Assembly: GCA_013214355.1 (NCBI GenBank)
Contig: JABSSL010000095.1
Coordinates: 1-64,000 of the forward strand
DNA: 64,000 nt
Source: Saprospiraceae bacterium
GTDB taxonomy: Bacteria > Bacteroidota > Bacteroidia > Chitinophagales > Saprospiraceae
Direction of reading: 5' to 3'
Below are positions 52,283 through 60,285 of this stretch, piece by piece. The notes under the pieces are model-generated. The model ran no database searches and was not told the origin of the DNA. It worked only from the letters and a program-made list of their open reading frames with translations. The first letter of the stretch is position 1; the number at the start of each line of letters is the position of its first letter. The position numbers were made by a program, and so were the translations under genes.

Positions 52283-53533
52283 TTATATCCTCCGAAAAAT
52301 TACAATGGCATTGTGCCCGCCAAATCCAAAAGTATTGCTCATCGCCACCTGGATGGGTTTATCTATTGCCTCTCCAGTGATGATGTTTAAGCCTGTAGGA
52401 ATGGCCGGATCCAGTTCGTCGACATTGATTGTCGGAGGAATTTTCCCGTCCTGCATACTCTTGATGCTGAGGATAGCCTCTACCGCGCCAGCTGCACCTA
52501 AAAGATGACCCGTCATCGATTTGGTTGCACTGATACTTAAATTTTCTGTTTGTTGGCCGAATACCTTGGTAATGGCTTTCACTTCGCTGAGATCTCCGAC
52601 TGGGGTAGAGGTGGCATGTGCATTCAGGTAGTCAACCTCTTCGATATTTAACTGAGCCTCTTGGAGGGCGAGCTCCATGGCTTTAGCGGCGCCGAGCCCT
52701 TCCGGGTGAGTGGCAGTCATGTGATAGGCATCAGCGGTCATACTGGCCCCGATGACTTCGGCGTAGATGTGGGCTCCCCGTTTTTTAGCATGCTCAAATT
52801 CTTCCAGTAAAAGCGCGCCGGCCCCTTCGCCCATCACAAAGCCATCTCGCTGGGTGTCAAAAGGGCGGGAGGCGGAGGCAGGATCTTCATTGCGTTTGGA
52901 CATGGCTTTCATGGCCGTGAATCCCCCGATCGAAGCCTCCGTAATCGGGGCTTCAGAACCTCCGGTGAGAATGGCCTTGGCCTTACCCCATTTGATGTAA
53001 TTGAACGCATCCATGATGGCTGAATTGGAGGTGGCGCAGGCGGATACCGTGGTGTAATTGATCCCCCGTAAGCCGAATTTAATGGAGATCATCCCAGAAG
53101 CCATATTAGTGATTAAGCGAGGGATAAAGAAGGGGTTAAATCTAGGGCGTTCGGGCTGTCCCGCATATTCCTTCACCTCCTCCTCGAATGTTCCCATCCC
53201 ACCTTGTCCAGATCCCCAGATCACCCCTACCTCAAAGGGGGATACTTTTTCCATATCCAAACCACTATCAGCCATTGCCTGGGCGGCAGCATACAAGGCA
53301 AAGCGCGTAAAGAGGTCACTGCGTTTGATTTCCTTCCGATCTAGATGGAGGCTCGGATCAAAGTCCTTGACTTCGCAAGCGAATTGGGCTTTAAAGGCAT
53401 CTGGAGTAAAGCGGGTGATCGTACCGGCTCCACTTTTCCCTGCTAAGGCATTATCCCAAAACTCCTGAACAGTATTACCGATAGGGGTGATAGCGCCTAG
53501 GCCGGTGATGACTACTCTTGTTGATTTATTCAT
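52283..53533 (-). CDS. fabF: 3-oxoacyl-ACP synthase II (FabF)
   Basis: A 416-residue condensing enzyme with start VVITGLGAITPIG, catalytic Cys in TTVSACATSNSAI, His in LNAHATSTPVGD and His in TKSMTGHLLGAAG. The C-terminus is SNTFGFGGHNAIVIF. Size matches FabF (about 413). No acpP or fabG is adjacent, so this is a stand-alone copy, and its regulator is the TetR gene directly upstream. Elongation of fatty acids or a specialised acyl product is the role; a primary housekeeping fabF may lie elsewhere in the genome. Confidence 0.92.
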   Translation of the reverse strand: MNKSTRVVITGLGAITPIGNTVQEFWDNALAGKSGAGTITRFTPDAFKAQFACEVKDFDPSLHLDRKEIKRSDLFTRFALYAAAQAMADSGLDMEKVSPFEVGVIWGSGQGGMGTFEEEVKEYAGQPERPRFNPFFIPRLITNMASGMISIKFGLRGINYTTVSACATSNSAIMDAFNYIKWGKAKAILTGGSEAPITEASIGGFTAMKAMSKRNEDPASASRPFDTQRDGFVMGEGAGALLLEEFEHAKKRGAHIYAEVIGASMTADAYHMTATHPEGLGAAKAMELALQEAQLNIEEVDYLNAHATSTPVGDLSEVKAITKVFGQQTENLSISATKSMTGHLLGAAGAVEAILSIKSMQDGKIPPTINVDELDPAIPTGLNIITGEAIDKPIQVAMSNTFGFGGHNAIVIFRRI

Positions 53534-53545
53534 AATTTAGTATTT

Positions 53546-53563
53546 ACTTACTAATAAGTAAGT
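53546..53563. promoter_or_regulatory. TetR operator in front of fabF
   Basis: ACTTACT-AATA-AGTAAGT is a perfect palindrome, 12 bases before the fabF start, and matches the site at 54145-54162 upstream of the TetR gene at 16 of 18 positions (arms ACTTACT/GGTAAGT there). Confidence 0.8.
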
Positions 53564-53582
53564 TGTGAAGACAAAAAAATAC

Positions 53583-54131
53583 CTACAGAGATATTAGTAT
53601 CGAATTTCTGACATTAGCTAGGACATCATCCTTGGTGATCGGCAAAAGGATCAAGGAAGAAAGCATAGAGGTGATAATGAGATCCGCCTTTTCAATGGGG
53701 GATTCCTTGAAGCTAAATGCTCCACTAGTTTTGCCCTTTTCCAGCACCCCCTCTAACCATGATCGAATCTCAGCACTCGCCTTGGCCAAAACCTCTTGCA
53801 TAGCTGTAGGCAAAGTTTCGTACGAATGCCCGAGTGCTCCCATGAAGCACCGTAACCGCTGCGCCTGATTGGCTTCATAGATACCAATGAAAGCCTTGAT
53901 CTGATCCAAAGGAGCGAGCTGATCCCATTTCTTTGCATCTCGAGCGAAGTGCATCCGTGTTCTTTCGATGATGGCAATGCCCAGATCGGCCTTGCTGGGA
54001 AAGTGATAATGTACTGCTGCGTTTTTAATCTGCAATGGAACAGAGATATCCTTATAGCTAAAGGCATTATACCCACGCTGTCGGATTAGCTTTTCCGCTA
54101 GGTTCAATATATCAGTCCGCGTATCACTCAT
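53583..54131 (-). CDS. TetR-family regulator of fabF
   Basis: A 182-residue TetR protein with HTH (TDILNLAEKLIRQRGYNAFS, ISVPLQIKNAAVHYHFPSK) and a C-terminal ligand domain (WLEGVLEKGKTSGAF). The -7 element TATATTTG (complement of 54138-54145) places transcription start at about 54131, so the ATG there is the better start and the message is nearly leaderless; an ATG at 54140 falls in the -7 itself. Two matched operators, one in its own promoter and one before fabF, mark a self-contained circuit sensing an acyl ligand. Confidence 0.9.
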   Translation of the reverse strand: MSDTRTDILNLAEKLIRQRGYNAFSYKDISVPLQIKNAAVHYHFPSKADLGIAIIERTRMHFARDAKKWDQLAPLDQIKAFIGIYEANQAQRLRCFMGALGHSYETLPTAMQEVLAKASAEIRSWLEGVLEKGKTSGAFSFKESPIEKADLIITSMLSSLILLPITKDDVLANVRNSILISL

Positions 54132-54137
54132 CGGGTA

Positions 54138-54162
54138 CAAATATACTTACTAGTAGGTAAGT
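54138..54162 (-). promoter_or_regulatory. Promoter and operator of the fabF-associated TetR gene
   Basis: Minus-strand -7 element TATATTTG at 54138-54145 is followed upstream by operator ACTTACT-AGTA-GGTAAGT (54145-54162). The overlap explains autorepression and supports the start at 54131. Confidence 0.7.
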
Positions 54163-54214
54163 AAGCAAGTGACCTTTAGTTGATGTAGCACAGTATGCCA
54201 ATGAGCACTGCTAC

Positions 54215-55198
54215 TTACCGGGGAATAACCTTGGCTTTGAGTCGATCAATGAAGCTAGTGGAGATATAGTAAATATTGAGTTCGCCGTTGTCAGCAGTTT
54301 TGAATTTGCGCTGCAATTCGCTAAATGCCTGCGAGGGTTTAGCTACATAGGGAACTTGCAAACGGCTACTGGCAAAAATAAAGAATTGGCCATCTGGGGT
54401 GACATAAGGACAAATCTCAAGGTCTTTGCTATTGATAGGTTCACCAAGATTTTGCCTGGCAGTCCATTCTCCATTCACTTTGAAGCTAATGTAGAGGTCC
54501 CCCTGGCCAAAGCTGTCCCCTCCATACCCCCTAAAAATGATATAATCCTCGTCTGGCGACACAAAGGGATCACCGATATTACCTTGGGTATGTAGGATGT
54601 CTGAAAGGGTATCTATTTGAAAGTTATTCCCTTCTGGACTCGCCTTAAATAGCTTGCCATTGCTCCAAATATTGAAATAGATAGCTCCACTACGCGTAAG
54701 AGAGCTATAATATACATCTTGATCTGCCAAGGGGATTAGTGTCGGATCACCCCAAGAGTCCCCCTCTCTTTCCACCCACCAGATATTGCTCTTTGTTTGA
54801 TTTTCATAGACTTCAGTAGGCCGCCTAGAGCTGAAATATAGCCGCTTACCATCCGGAGAGAAAATAGGATCATACTCGGAGTAGGCACCTGAGAATGGAG
54901 CAACGGCTGGAGAAGTCCAGGTCCCATCCTCCTGCATTTCTGTGAAAGTAATAATGCCGTGATTGGGGATATCACTGGTATAGAAAAAGGTTTTTCCATC
55001 TGGGGTAAAAGTGCCGTTGAACTCTACCATCGGAGAGGCAAGCAGATCGGGGGCGAGAAGCTGAGGTGTCTCCGTAGCTTGCATACCTAGGAATGGTCCG
55101 TAGGCACGGTTCGCCTCTTTTTCAGTATTGTTTTTACAACTCATACTTAGGGCTATCAGCATGAATAGGGCGAGATGTCGTCGAGTCAGGTGGTTCAT
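54215..55198 (-). CDS. PD40/TolB-like beta-propeller lipoprotein
   Basis: A 327-residue protein with lipoprotein signal (FMLIALSMSCKNNTEK). Repeated PD40 blades are visible: FNGTFTPDGKTFFYTSD, YDPIFSPDGKRLYFSSRRP, GDPFVSPDEDYIIFRG and CPYVTPDGQFFIFASSRL. TolB-type propellers are usually protein-interaction modules in the envelope. Family is sure; partner unknown. It is the last gene in the minus-strand run and divergent from the ABC permease. Confidence 0.85.
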   Translation of the reverse strand: MNHLTRRHLALFMLIALSMSCKNNTEKEANRAYGPFLGMQATETPQLLAPDLLASPMVEFNGTFTPDGKTFFYTSDIPNHGIITFTEMQEDGTWTSPAVAPFSGAYSEYDPIFSPDGKRLYFSSRRPTEVYENQTKSNIWWVEREGDSWGDPTLIPLADQDVYYSSLTRSGAIYFNIWSNGKLFKASPEGNNFQIDTLSDILHTQGNIGDPFVSPDEDYIIFRGYGGDSFGQGDLYISFKVNGEWTARQNLGEPINSKDLEICPYVTPDGQFFIFASSRLQVPYVAKPSQAFSELQRKFKTADNGELNIYYISTSFIDRLKAKVIPR

Positions 55199-55361
55199 GA
55201 TTTCGGGTATTTTCTATAAAAGTAGGGCAATAATGTGTAACCCTAAATAGCAGGGAGTAGGGGGATTGACCGAGGGATTACATCTCTATTAATGAAAGCC
55301 TGTAACATTATTTCGGACAATCCCGTCGAAAATGGGAATGTCTCAATAAACCCGACTGACT

Positions 55362-57818
55362 ATGTTTAAGAATCACCTAAAGATTGCCCTACGGCATTTA
55401 TTAAAATACAAAGGGTTCAGTTTTATCAATATAGCCGGCTTGGCTATTGGCTTGACCTGTTTCCTTTTGATCTCGCTTTTTATTGCTCACGAATTAAGTT
55501 ATGATCGCTGGAATCCGCAAGCGGAACGGATCGTTCGTCCGTATAGTGATATCAAGTTTGGAGGAAGTGAACTGCATATGGCTGTCTCAGCTGCTGTACT
55601 TGGTCCTGATGTAGCCAAAGAAATGCCTGAGGTACAGACGTTCTGTCGTCTACGCCAGTACGGTACTTATTTGGTAAAGCGGGACGGAGAGATGCAGCAG
55701 AACTTTGAAGAGCGAGCGCTGCTAACGGTTGATTCAAGTTTTTTCGAGGTATTTCCACTCCCCATCCTCGCTGGCAACCCCAAAACTTGCCTAGAGGAAC
55801 CCAATACCATCGCTATCTCAAAAACCAAGGCTGAAAAGTACTTTGGAACCATCCAGATGGCGATGGGGGAGACCTTGGTATTGGACAATCGGCAAAAATG
55901 TAAAGTCACTGCCGTCTACGAAGACCTTCCTTCCAATAACCATTTTGACGCCCATTTCCTCATTTCCATGAATGGGAATCGCGAAGTGGAACAAGCCTCT
56001 CCACTTTGGGCAACCAGCAATAATTTTCACACCTATTTCTTGCTACGACCAGGCACCGATGTAGAAGCCTTCAAGACAAAATTCAATGCTTTTTCCGAGC
56101 AAAAGATCGCAGAGACGGCCAAGATGATGATGAATCTGTCGCTAGAAGAGTTTGAAGCTACTGGCCAATATGCGCGCTATACCTTACAGGACCTGACAGA
56201 TATTCACCTCTATTCCGATCTGGATATCGAGCTTTCGGCTAATAGTAACATTCAATACATCTGGGTTTTTGGAGCTATTGCCCTTTTCGTGCTGTTCATC
56301 GCTTGCATCAACTTCATGAACCTGACCACTGCCCGCTCCGCCCAACGTGCCAAGGAAATCGGGGTAAGAAAGGTGTTAGGTGGCTTACGATCTAATTTAG
56401 TCAGTCAATTCTTGAGTGAAACCGTATTCCTGACCATTGTAGCAGTGGTATTAGCCGTGGGGCTAGCGGCTCTACTCCTACCGTGGTTCAATGAACTTTC
56501 CGCCAGAGATTTGAGTTTGCCTTGGGGGAGTGGTGGCTTTTGGTTGGCACTTGCCCTAGGTACCGGTCTGGTAGGCTTGATTGCTGGTAGTTATCCCGCC
56601 TTCTTTCTCTCCGCTTTCAATACCATAAAGATCTTGAAGGGTCAAACGGTAGGTAAAAATAGAGGCGGTGGTTTACGCAGTGCCTTGGTAGTATTCCAAT
56701 TTACTACTTCGATTGTACTCATTGTAGGCACGATGCTCGTCTACAAGCAACTCAATTATATCCAAGACAAAAAACTAGGCTTTCAAAAAGATCAAGTAAT
56801 CATAGTTGATAATGCTTATGCTTTAGGCGATAAGGTCGAGGTGTATCGAGAAGAAATTAAGAAACAACCTGGTATCAAATCCGTAACGGTGAGCTCCTAT
56901 CTCCCCGTACCTTCCTCTCGCAGCAACAATACCTTCGTTACTAGCCGTGAATTCCGCCAAGACAACGCCATCAACATGGGTCAATGGCGCGTCGATTTCG
57001 ACTACCTGGAAACCCTTGGCCTGGAAATGGCCGATGGTCGCTACTTCGACCGCAGTTTTTCCACCGATAGTTCCGGTATTATCCTCAACGAGACGGCCGC
57101 CGCCATCCTCGGCTGGGACAACCCCATCGGTCAACGCCTCTATCAACCCACCGAAAACGTCACCGGCCAACCCAATCCCGAAGACTTTGACGAGTACACT
57201 ATCATTGGCATCGTCAAAGATTTCCACTGGGAAAGCCTCCGTGAAAACATAGGCCCATTGAGTCTTATGATTGGTCGCTCTACAGCTCACGTCTCTTGCA
57301 AGTTCTCCGCTGCGGAGAGCGCTAGCGTCGTACAATCTCTCGAAGCCCAATGGAAAAAGCTCTCCCCCGAGCAGCCCTTCTCCTACCGCTTCATGGACAA
57401 CTCCTTCTCCAGCATGTACGAAGCAGAACAACAAATCGGCAGCATCGCCCTAACCTTTGCCTTGTTAGCCATCTTCATCTCCTGTCTCGGCCTCTTTGGC
57501 CTTGCTAGCTTCACCGCCGAGCAACGCACCAAGGAGATCGGCATCCGCAAAGTCCTCGGCGCCAACACGCCGCAGATCGTCCAGCTCCTTTCCAAGGACT
57601 TCCTGCGCTTGGTACTCATTGCCCTGGTCATCGCTACGCCTATCGCTTGGTATAGCATGCAGCAGTGGCTCCAGGACTTCGCCTATCGTATTGAGATTAA
57701 TTGGTGGGTGTTTGTATTGGCTGGGGTTGCTGCAATTGGTATAGCTATCTTCTCGGTGAGTTTTCAATCGGTACGGGCGGCGCTGGCGAATCCGGTGGAT
57801 TCTTTGAAGGGGGAGTAG
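55362..57818 (+). CDS. MacB/FtsX-type ABC transporter permease
   Basis: An 818-residue permease with two FtsX blocks. Membrane segments flank two large extracytoplasmic MacB-like domains: N-terminal KIALRHLLKYKGFSFINIAG, later IWVFGAIALFVLFIACINFM, ARSAQRAKEIGVRKVLGGLR, and a second copy RTKEIGIRKVLGANTPQIV near the end. This is the Bacteroidota ABC permease family with two fused permease halves. No ATPase is adjacent. Bases about 56940-57650 are visibly richer in C-ending codons and GC than the rest of the gene, suggesting recombination. It probably exports lipoproteins, peptides or drugs. Confidence 0.85.
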   Translation: MFKNHLKIALRHLLKYKGFSFINIAGLAIGLTCFLLISLFIAHELSYDRWNPQAERIVRPYSDIKFGGSELHMAVSAAVLGPDVAKEMPEVQTFCRLRQYGTYLVKRDGEMQQNFEERALLTVDSSFFEVFPLPILAGNPKTCLEEPNTIAISKTKAEKYFGTIQMAMGETLVLDNRQKCKVTAVYEDLPSNNHFDAHFLISMNGNREVEQASPLWATSNNFHTYFLLRPGTDVEAFKTKFNAFSEQKIAETAKMMMNLSLEEFEATGQYARYTLQDLTDIHLYSDLDIELSANSNIQYIWVFGAIALFVLFIACINFMNLTTARSAQRAKEIGVRKVLGGLRSNLVSQFLSETVFLTIVAVVLAVGLAALLLPWFNELSARDLSLPWGSGGFWLALALGTGLVGLIAGSYPAFFLSAFNTIKILKGQTVGKNRGGGLRSALVVFQFTTSIVLIVGTMLVYKQLNYIQDKKLGFQKDQVIIVDNAYALGDKVEVYREEIKKQPGIKSVTVSSYLPVPSSRSNNTFVTSREFRQDNAINMGQWRVDFDYLETLGLEMADGRYFDRSFSTDSSGIILNETAAAILGWDNPIGQRLYQPTENVTGQPNPEDFDEYTIIGIVKDFHWESLRENIGPLSLMIGRSTAHVSCKFSAAESASVVQSLEAQWKKLSPEQPFSYRFMDNSFSSMYEAEQQIGSIALTFALLAIFISCLGLFGLASFTAEQRTKEIGIRKVLGANTPQIVQLLSKDFLRLVLIALVIATPIAWYSMQQWLQDFAYRIEINWWVFVLAGVAAIGIAIFSVSFQSVRAALANPVDSLKGE

Positions 57819-57849
57819 AAGGGAAGGAAGCATTAAAGAAACAAAAGTA

Positions 57850-57875
57850 GCTAGTGCCTAATTAGAGGCACTAGC
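57850..57875. terminator. Hairpin between convergent genes
   Basis: GCTAGTGCCT (57850-57859) and AGGCACTAGC (57866-57875) are exact 10-bp complements around AATTAG. It lies between the ABC permease stop and the stop of the convergent unknown gene, as expected for a bidirectional terminator, though T-runs are weak. Confidence 0.65.
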
Positions 57876-57946
57876 GATCCTAAATTTGCTTACTTAAATG
57901 CGCAGTCAAATAAAAGTTTGATGGACCTATCTACTTAAGGTTAGGC

Positions 57947-58756
57947 CTATTCACTTAACTCTTCTTCGAAGAGGTAATCTTCAAAGGTGAGGTCGAAATC
58001 ATCAGTTGTTTCGAGACGGTCGATAGTGAAAGTATTCATAGGATTCAGGGTATCTATAGATTCGAAAGGTGAACCGACAGGTCTTCTTCTCCTGATTTTT
58101 ATGCCATTGCATTTGAAGAGTGGAAAAAATGGCCCTTCTTTTCCGATTATATTGGTACTAATATCTTTTTTCCAAGCAGTAGCAAATTTTGCATTCACAC
58201 TTATTAATTCCTCTTCCACTCCTGTGAATTCTCCCGTAGCTTTAAGTTCAATTTTACCGCTAGCAGATTTGGATATCAATAAAGTGGCTACTTCCGCAGA
58301 CACAAGCAAGGTGATGACAAACCAATTGCGGTTCCACTTTTTATTTAGATAAAAATGTCGCACTTTCTTTCCCAACTCTGCGATGTTCTCTATGTAAGAA
58401 ATTTTAGTGCCGCTTGTCTTTAACAGGTAAGAACCCTTAGATTCAAATTCTATCGAAAAACCTGCATCATCTATACCCAGATTGGAATTAGGTAATTGAG
58501 CATTTCCCGCAAATTTTGCCCGTAGTTCTACTCCTGTTTCATTGCCAAAATCGAGATCGGCGATTCCTCGGCCATTAATTTCATTGGCTTGAAAGTCAAG
58601 CCCAATAAAATCGTCATTAATGTGTCCAATTACTTCAAATCCTGACCTACGATTCCAGGTGACAATTTGTCCTAATTTAAAAGGATGATGGATTTCAAGA
58701 TTGCCATTGAATCCTCTTTGAATAAGTTTTTTGTTATAGCTTTTTGGTAGACTCAT
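57947..58756 (-). CDS. Unrecognised 269-residue beta-rich protein
   Basis: No domain recognised. The sequence is beta-strand rich with alternating polarity: GQIVTWNRRSGFEVIGH, TGVELRAKFAGNAQ, FSIEFESKGSYLLKTSGTKI and NWFVITLLVSAEVATLLISK. A polybasic KIRRRRP near residue 225 and an acidic tail (DDFDLTFEDYLFEEELSE) follow. No signal peptide is seen. The strand pattern is loosely compatible with a lipid-binding or pore-forming fold, gasdermin-like included, but no motif proves it. It is convergent with the ABC permease; its upstream region is hairpin element D. Probably a true gene. Confidence 0.55.
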   Translation of the reverse strand: MSLPKSYNKKLIQRGFNGNLEIHHPFKLGQIVTWNRRSGFEVIGHINDDFIGLDFQANEINGRGIADLDFGNETGVELRAKFAGNAQLPNSNLGIDDAGFSIEFESKGSYLLKTSGTKISYIENIAELGKKVRHFYLNKKWNRNWFVITLLVSAEVATLLISKSASGKIELKATGEFTGVEEELISVNAKFATAWKKDISTNIIGKEGPFFPLFKCNGIKIRRRRPVGSPFESIDTLNPMNTFTIDRLETTDDFDLTFEDYLFEEELSE

Positions 58757-58806
58757 GATTGATAATATTTAGGTTGTGAGTATTAGATACCATCCTACCT
58801 ATGGTC

Positions 58807-58968
58807 AGAAGTTGTTTAAGAATGTTTTTTTGAAGCGAAATTCGCAGGAATGAGGTTCTGGGAACTAGTTTTTTCAGTAGCATAGCAGCGCTACGGTGCT
58901 GAAAAAAGTCGTTTTCAGGTTCTTGTTCTCTCGAATTGCAGGCAATCAATCATTTTTAAACAACTTCT
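58807..58968. repeat. Long imperfect hairpin element D
   Basis: Ends AGAAGTTGTTTAAGAATG (58807-58824) and the complement of 58951-58968 match at 17 of 18 positions. An inner 9-bp pair TTTTTTCAG/CTGAAAAAA lies near 58868-58908, and intervening arms of 41 bases agree at about two thirds of positions. The 162 bases can fold as one stem. It is upstream of the unknown 269-residue gene and downstream of a small lipoprotein gene. Its ends share GTTTAA with element C. Confidence 0.65.
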
Positions 58969-58989
58969 CAGTAAGATCTTGCAGCAAAA

Positions 58990-59427
58990 TCATCTAGCAA
59001 CATTTACTTTAAGACACTCTGATGATCTAGAAGGAGAAACAGTGCCACCTGAAACCAGACTTGCACCATTAACTAGCGTAATGGTCGCATTCCAATCCAC
59101 TCGTTCACCACTATTGAATTCATAGGCGACATTTCCTTGAGAAGAGCAATTCCCTGGTCCATTTGGGAAGACCTTAGTGATAGTTCCCATGAAATTTCCG
59201 TCAACGCTTACATCAACTTTTGCAATGTTAATACCATTGAAGCTTCCCCATTTTGAATAAAATGTCACTCTTGAATAATAGCATGAGCCATCATCTTTTT
59301 CGGCGATAAAATCATGGTTTAGCGCCTTGGAATCTGTACATCCAGATTCTATCAGTTCTTCGCATCCCATGGATGCAATTAGTATGGCAAAAGCAAATAG
59401 AGAAAAACAGATACTTGAAAATTTCAT
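58990..59427 (-). CDS. Small lipoprotein with DDGSC motif
   Basis: A 145-residue protein with a lipoprotein signal (ALFAFAILIASMGC would be read as the lipobox region, here in AILIASMGCEELIE). The following SGCTDSKALNHDFIAEKDDGSCYY matches the GCTDP-A-NY-A-DDGSC motif that is widespread in Bacteroidota secreted proteins. The rest is beta-rich (VTFYSKWGSFNGINIAKVDV, IAKVDVSVDGNFMGTITKV) with five further Cys, probably disulfide-bonded. Function unknown. It lies 62 bases downstream of the aromatic-rich secreted protein gene and may be cotranscribed. Confidence 0.7.
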   Translation of the reverse strand: MKFSSICFSLFAFAILIASMGCEELIESGCTDSKALNHDFIAEKDDGSCYYSRVTFYSKWGSFNGINIAKVDVSVDGNFMGTITKVFPNGPGNCSSQGNVAYEFNSGERVDWNATITLVNGASLVSGGTVSPSRSSECLKVNVAR

Positions 59428-59486
59428 CTTTGAGTAATTTTTAATGGTTTATTGTGGGGAGTAAGTTGCTTCTTGTCTTTCTGCTT

Positions 59487-59822
59487 CTAACACTGATACC
59501 AACCGGACCAGGTGCAATACCAGAAATAACCCTCTTTCCATTCTCTAGCCCATTGATAGCGTCCATAGTAGTTGTCATAGCGCCAATAATAGATGTAGCC
59601 AGCATGCCATTCGCGGTACCAATTGAGTTTTCGACAGTACCTTACAGATACGTACCGCCCGTAGTAGGCATTCCATTGCTTTTGATAAGAGGTTTGAACA
59701 CTGCTGCGGCCTTCTTTTGCATACCATCTGCTTGTAGACCAACCACTTTGCGAAAAGCCTGTTCCTATTCCTAGAAACATCAAAAAGGTGAAGGTCAATG
59801 CTAGGGTCTTAAAGGGCTTCAT
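59487..59822 (-). CDS. Secreted tyrosine/tryptophan-rich small protein
   Basis: A 111-residue protein with a signal peptide (ALTFTFLMFLGIGTGFSQ). The mature part is extremely rich in Tyr and Trp (about eleven Trp) with an internal duplication: AYYGRYVSVRYCRKLNWYRE with REWHAGYIYYW, and NYYGRYQWAREWKEGYFWYC. Three Cys occur. The repeat spacing suggests stacked aromatic turns on an exported beta or carbohydrate-binding scaffold. No family recognised. It lies upstream of the small lipoprotein on the same strand. Confidence 0.6.
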   Translation of the reverse strand: MKPFKTLALTFTFLMFLGIGTGFSQSGWSTSRWYAKEGRSSVQTSYQKQWNAYYGRYVSVRYCRKLNWYREWHAGYIYYWRYDNYYGRYQWAREWKEGYFWYCTWSGWYQC

Positions 59823-60285
59823 ATTAGTATGATTTAATTATTTAGAGGTTACATTCAATGCTATACCTAACGCGATAGGCGCGCCTGCCCGCTTGCCAGT
59901 TAAGAGGGCTCAACCACTTCCATTTAGTGTTCTTCATTAGCCAAATAGGGGCTGCACCGTCGCCAATCCTAGATGGAAAAATGGTGGGAGGTACTGATTA
60001 GTCGTTGACCTTGGGTTCTATTGAATGATGGAATGAGGATGGAATTCCGTTAAGGGCCCTACATAACATACTAGGTTCACCCAATAGTGGAATACCATTT
60101 GAGGGGAAGGGGATTTTATCATCCACTTGATAACGCTCTCTTTGATGAATATAAATATCGAATGAAAGGCCTTTCTATTCAACTATAATTTTACACTTTT
60201 GCCATATTATAATTAGTTAATTTATTGTATAAAATAATGAATTATAAGGGTTTGTGTGTTATTTTTGCCTTTCAAAATGTGTAGA
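59823..60285. other. Gap of 463 bases before the 491-residue gene
   Basis: No gene is supported. It has a perfect palindrome GAAAGGCCTTTC (60164-60175) and a likely promoter: a -7 element TATTTTTG at 60260-60267 with no clear -33. A GC-rich stretch near 59880-59900 (GGCGCGCCTGCCCGC) is of unknown nature. Confidence 0.5.

Noticed and set aside
56823-57434. A long open frame on the minus strand inside the ABC permease gene
   Set aside because: It is a mirror of the GC-rich plus-strand gene, whose protein has clear family motifs; the minus frame has no recognisable domain.
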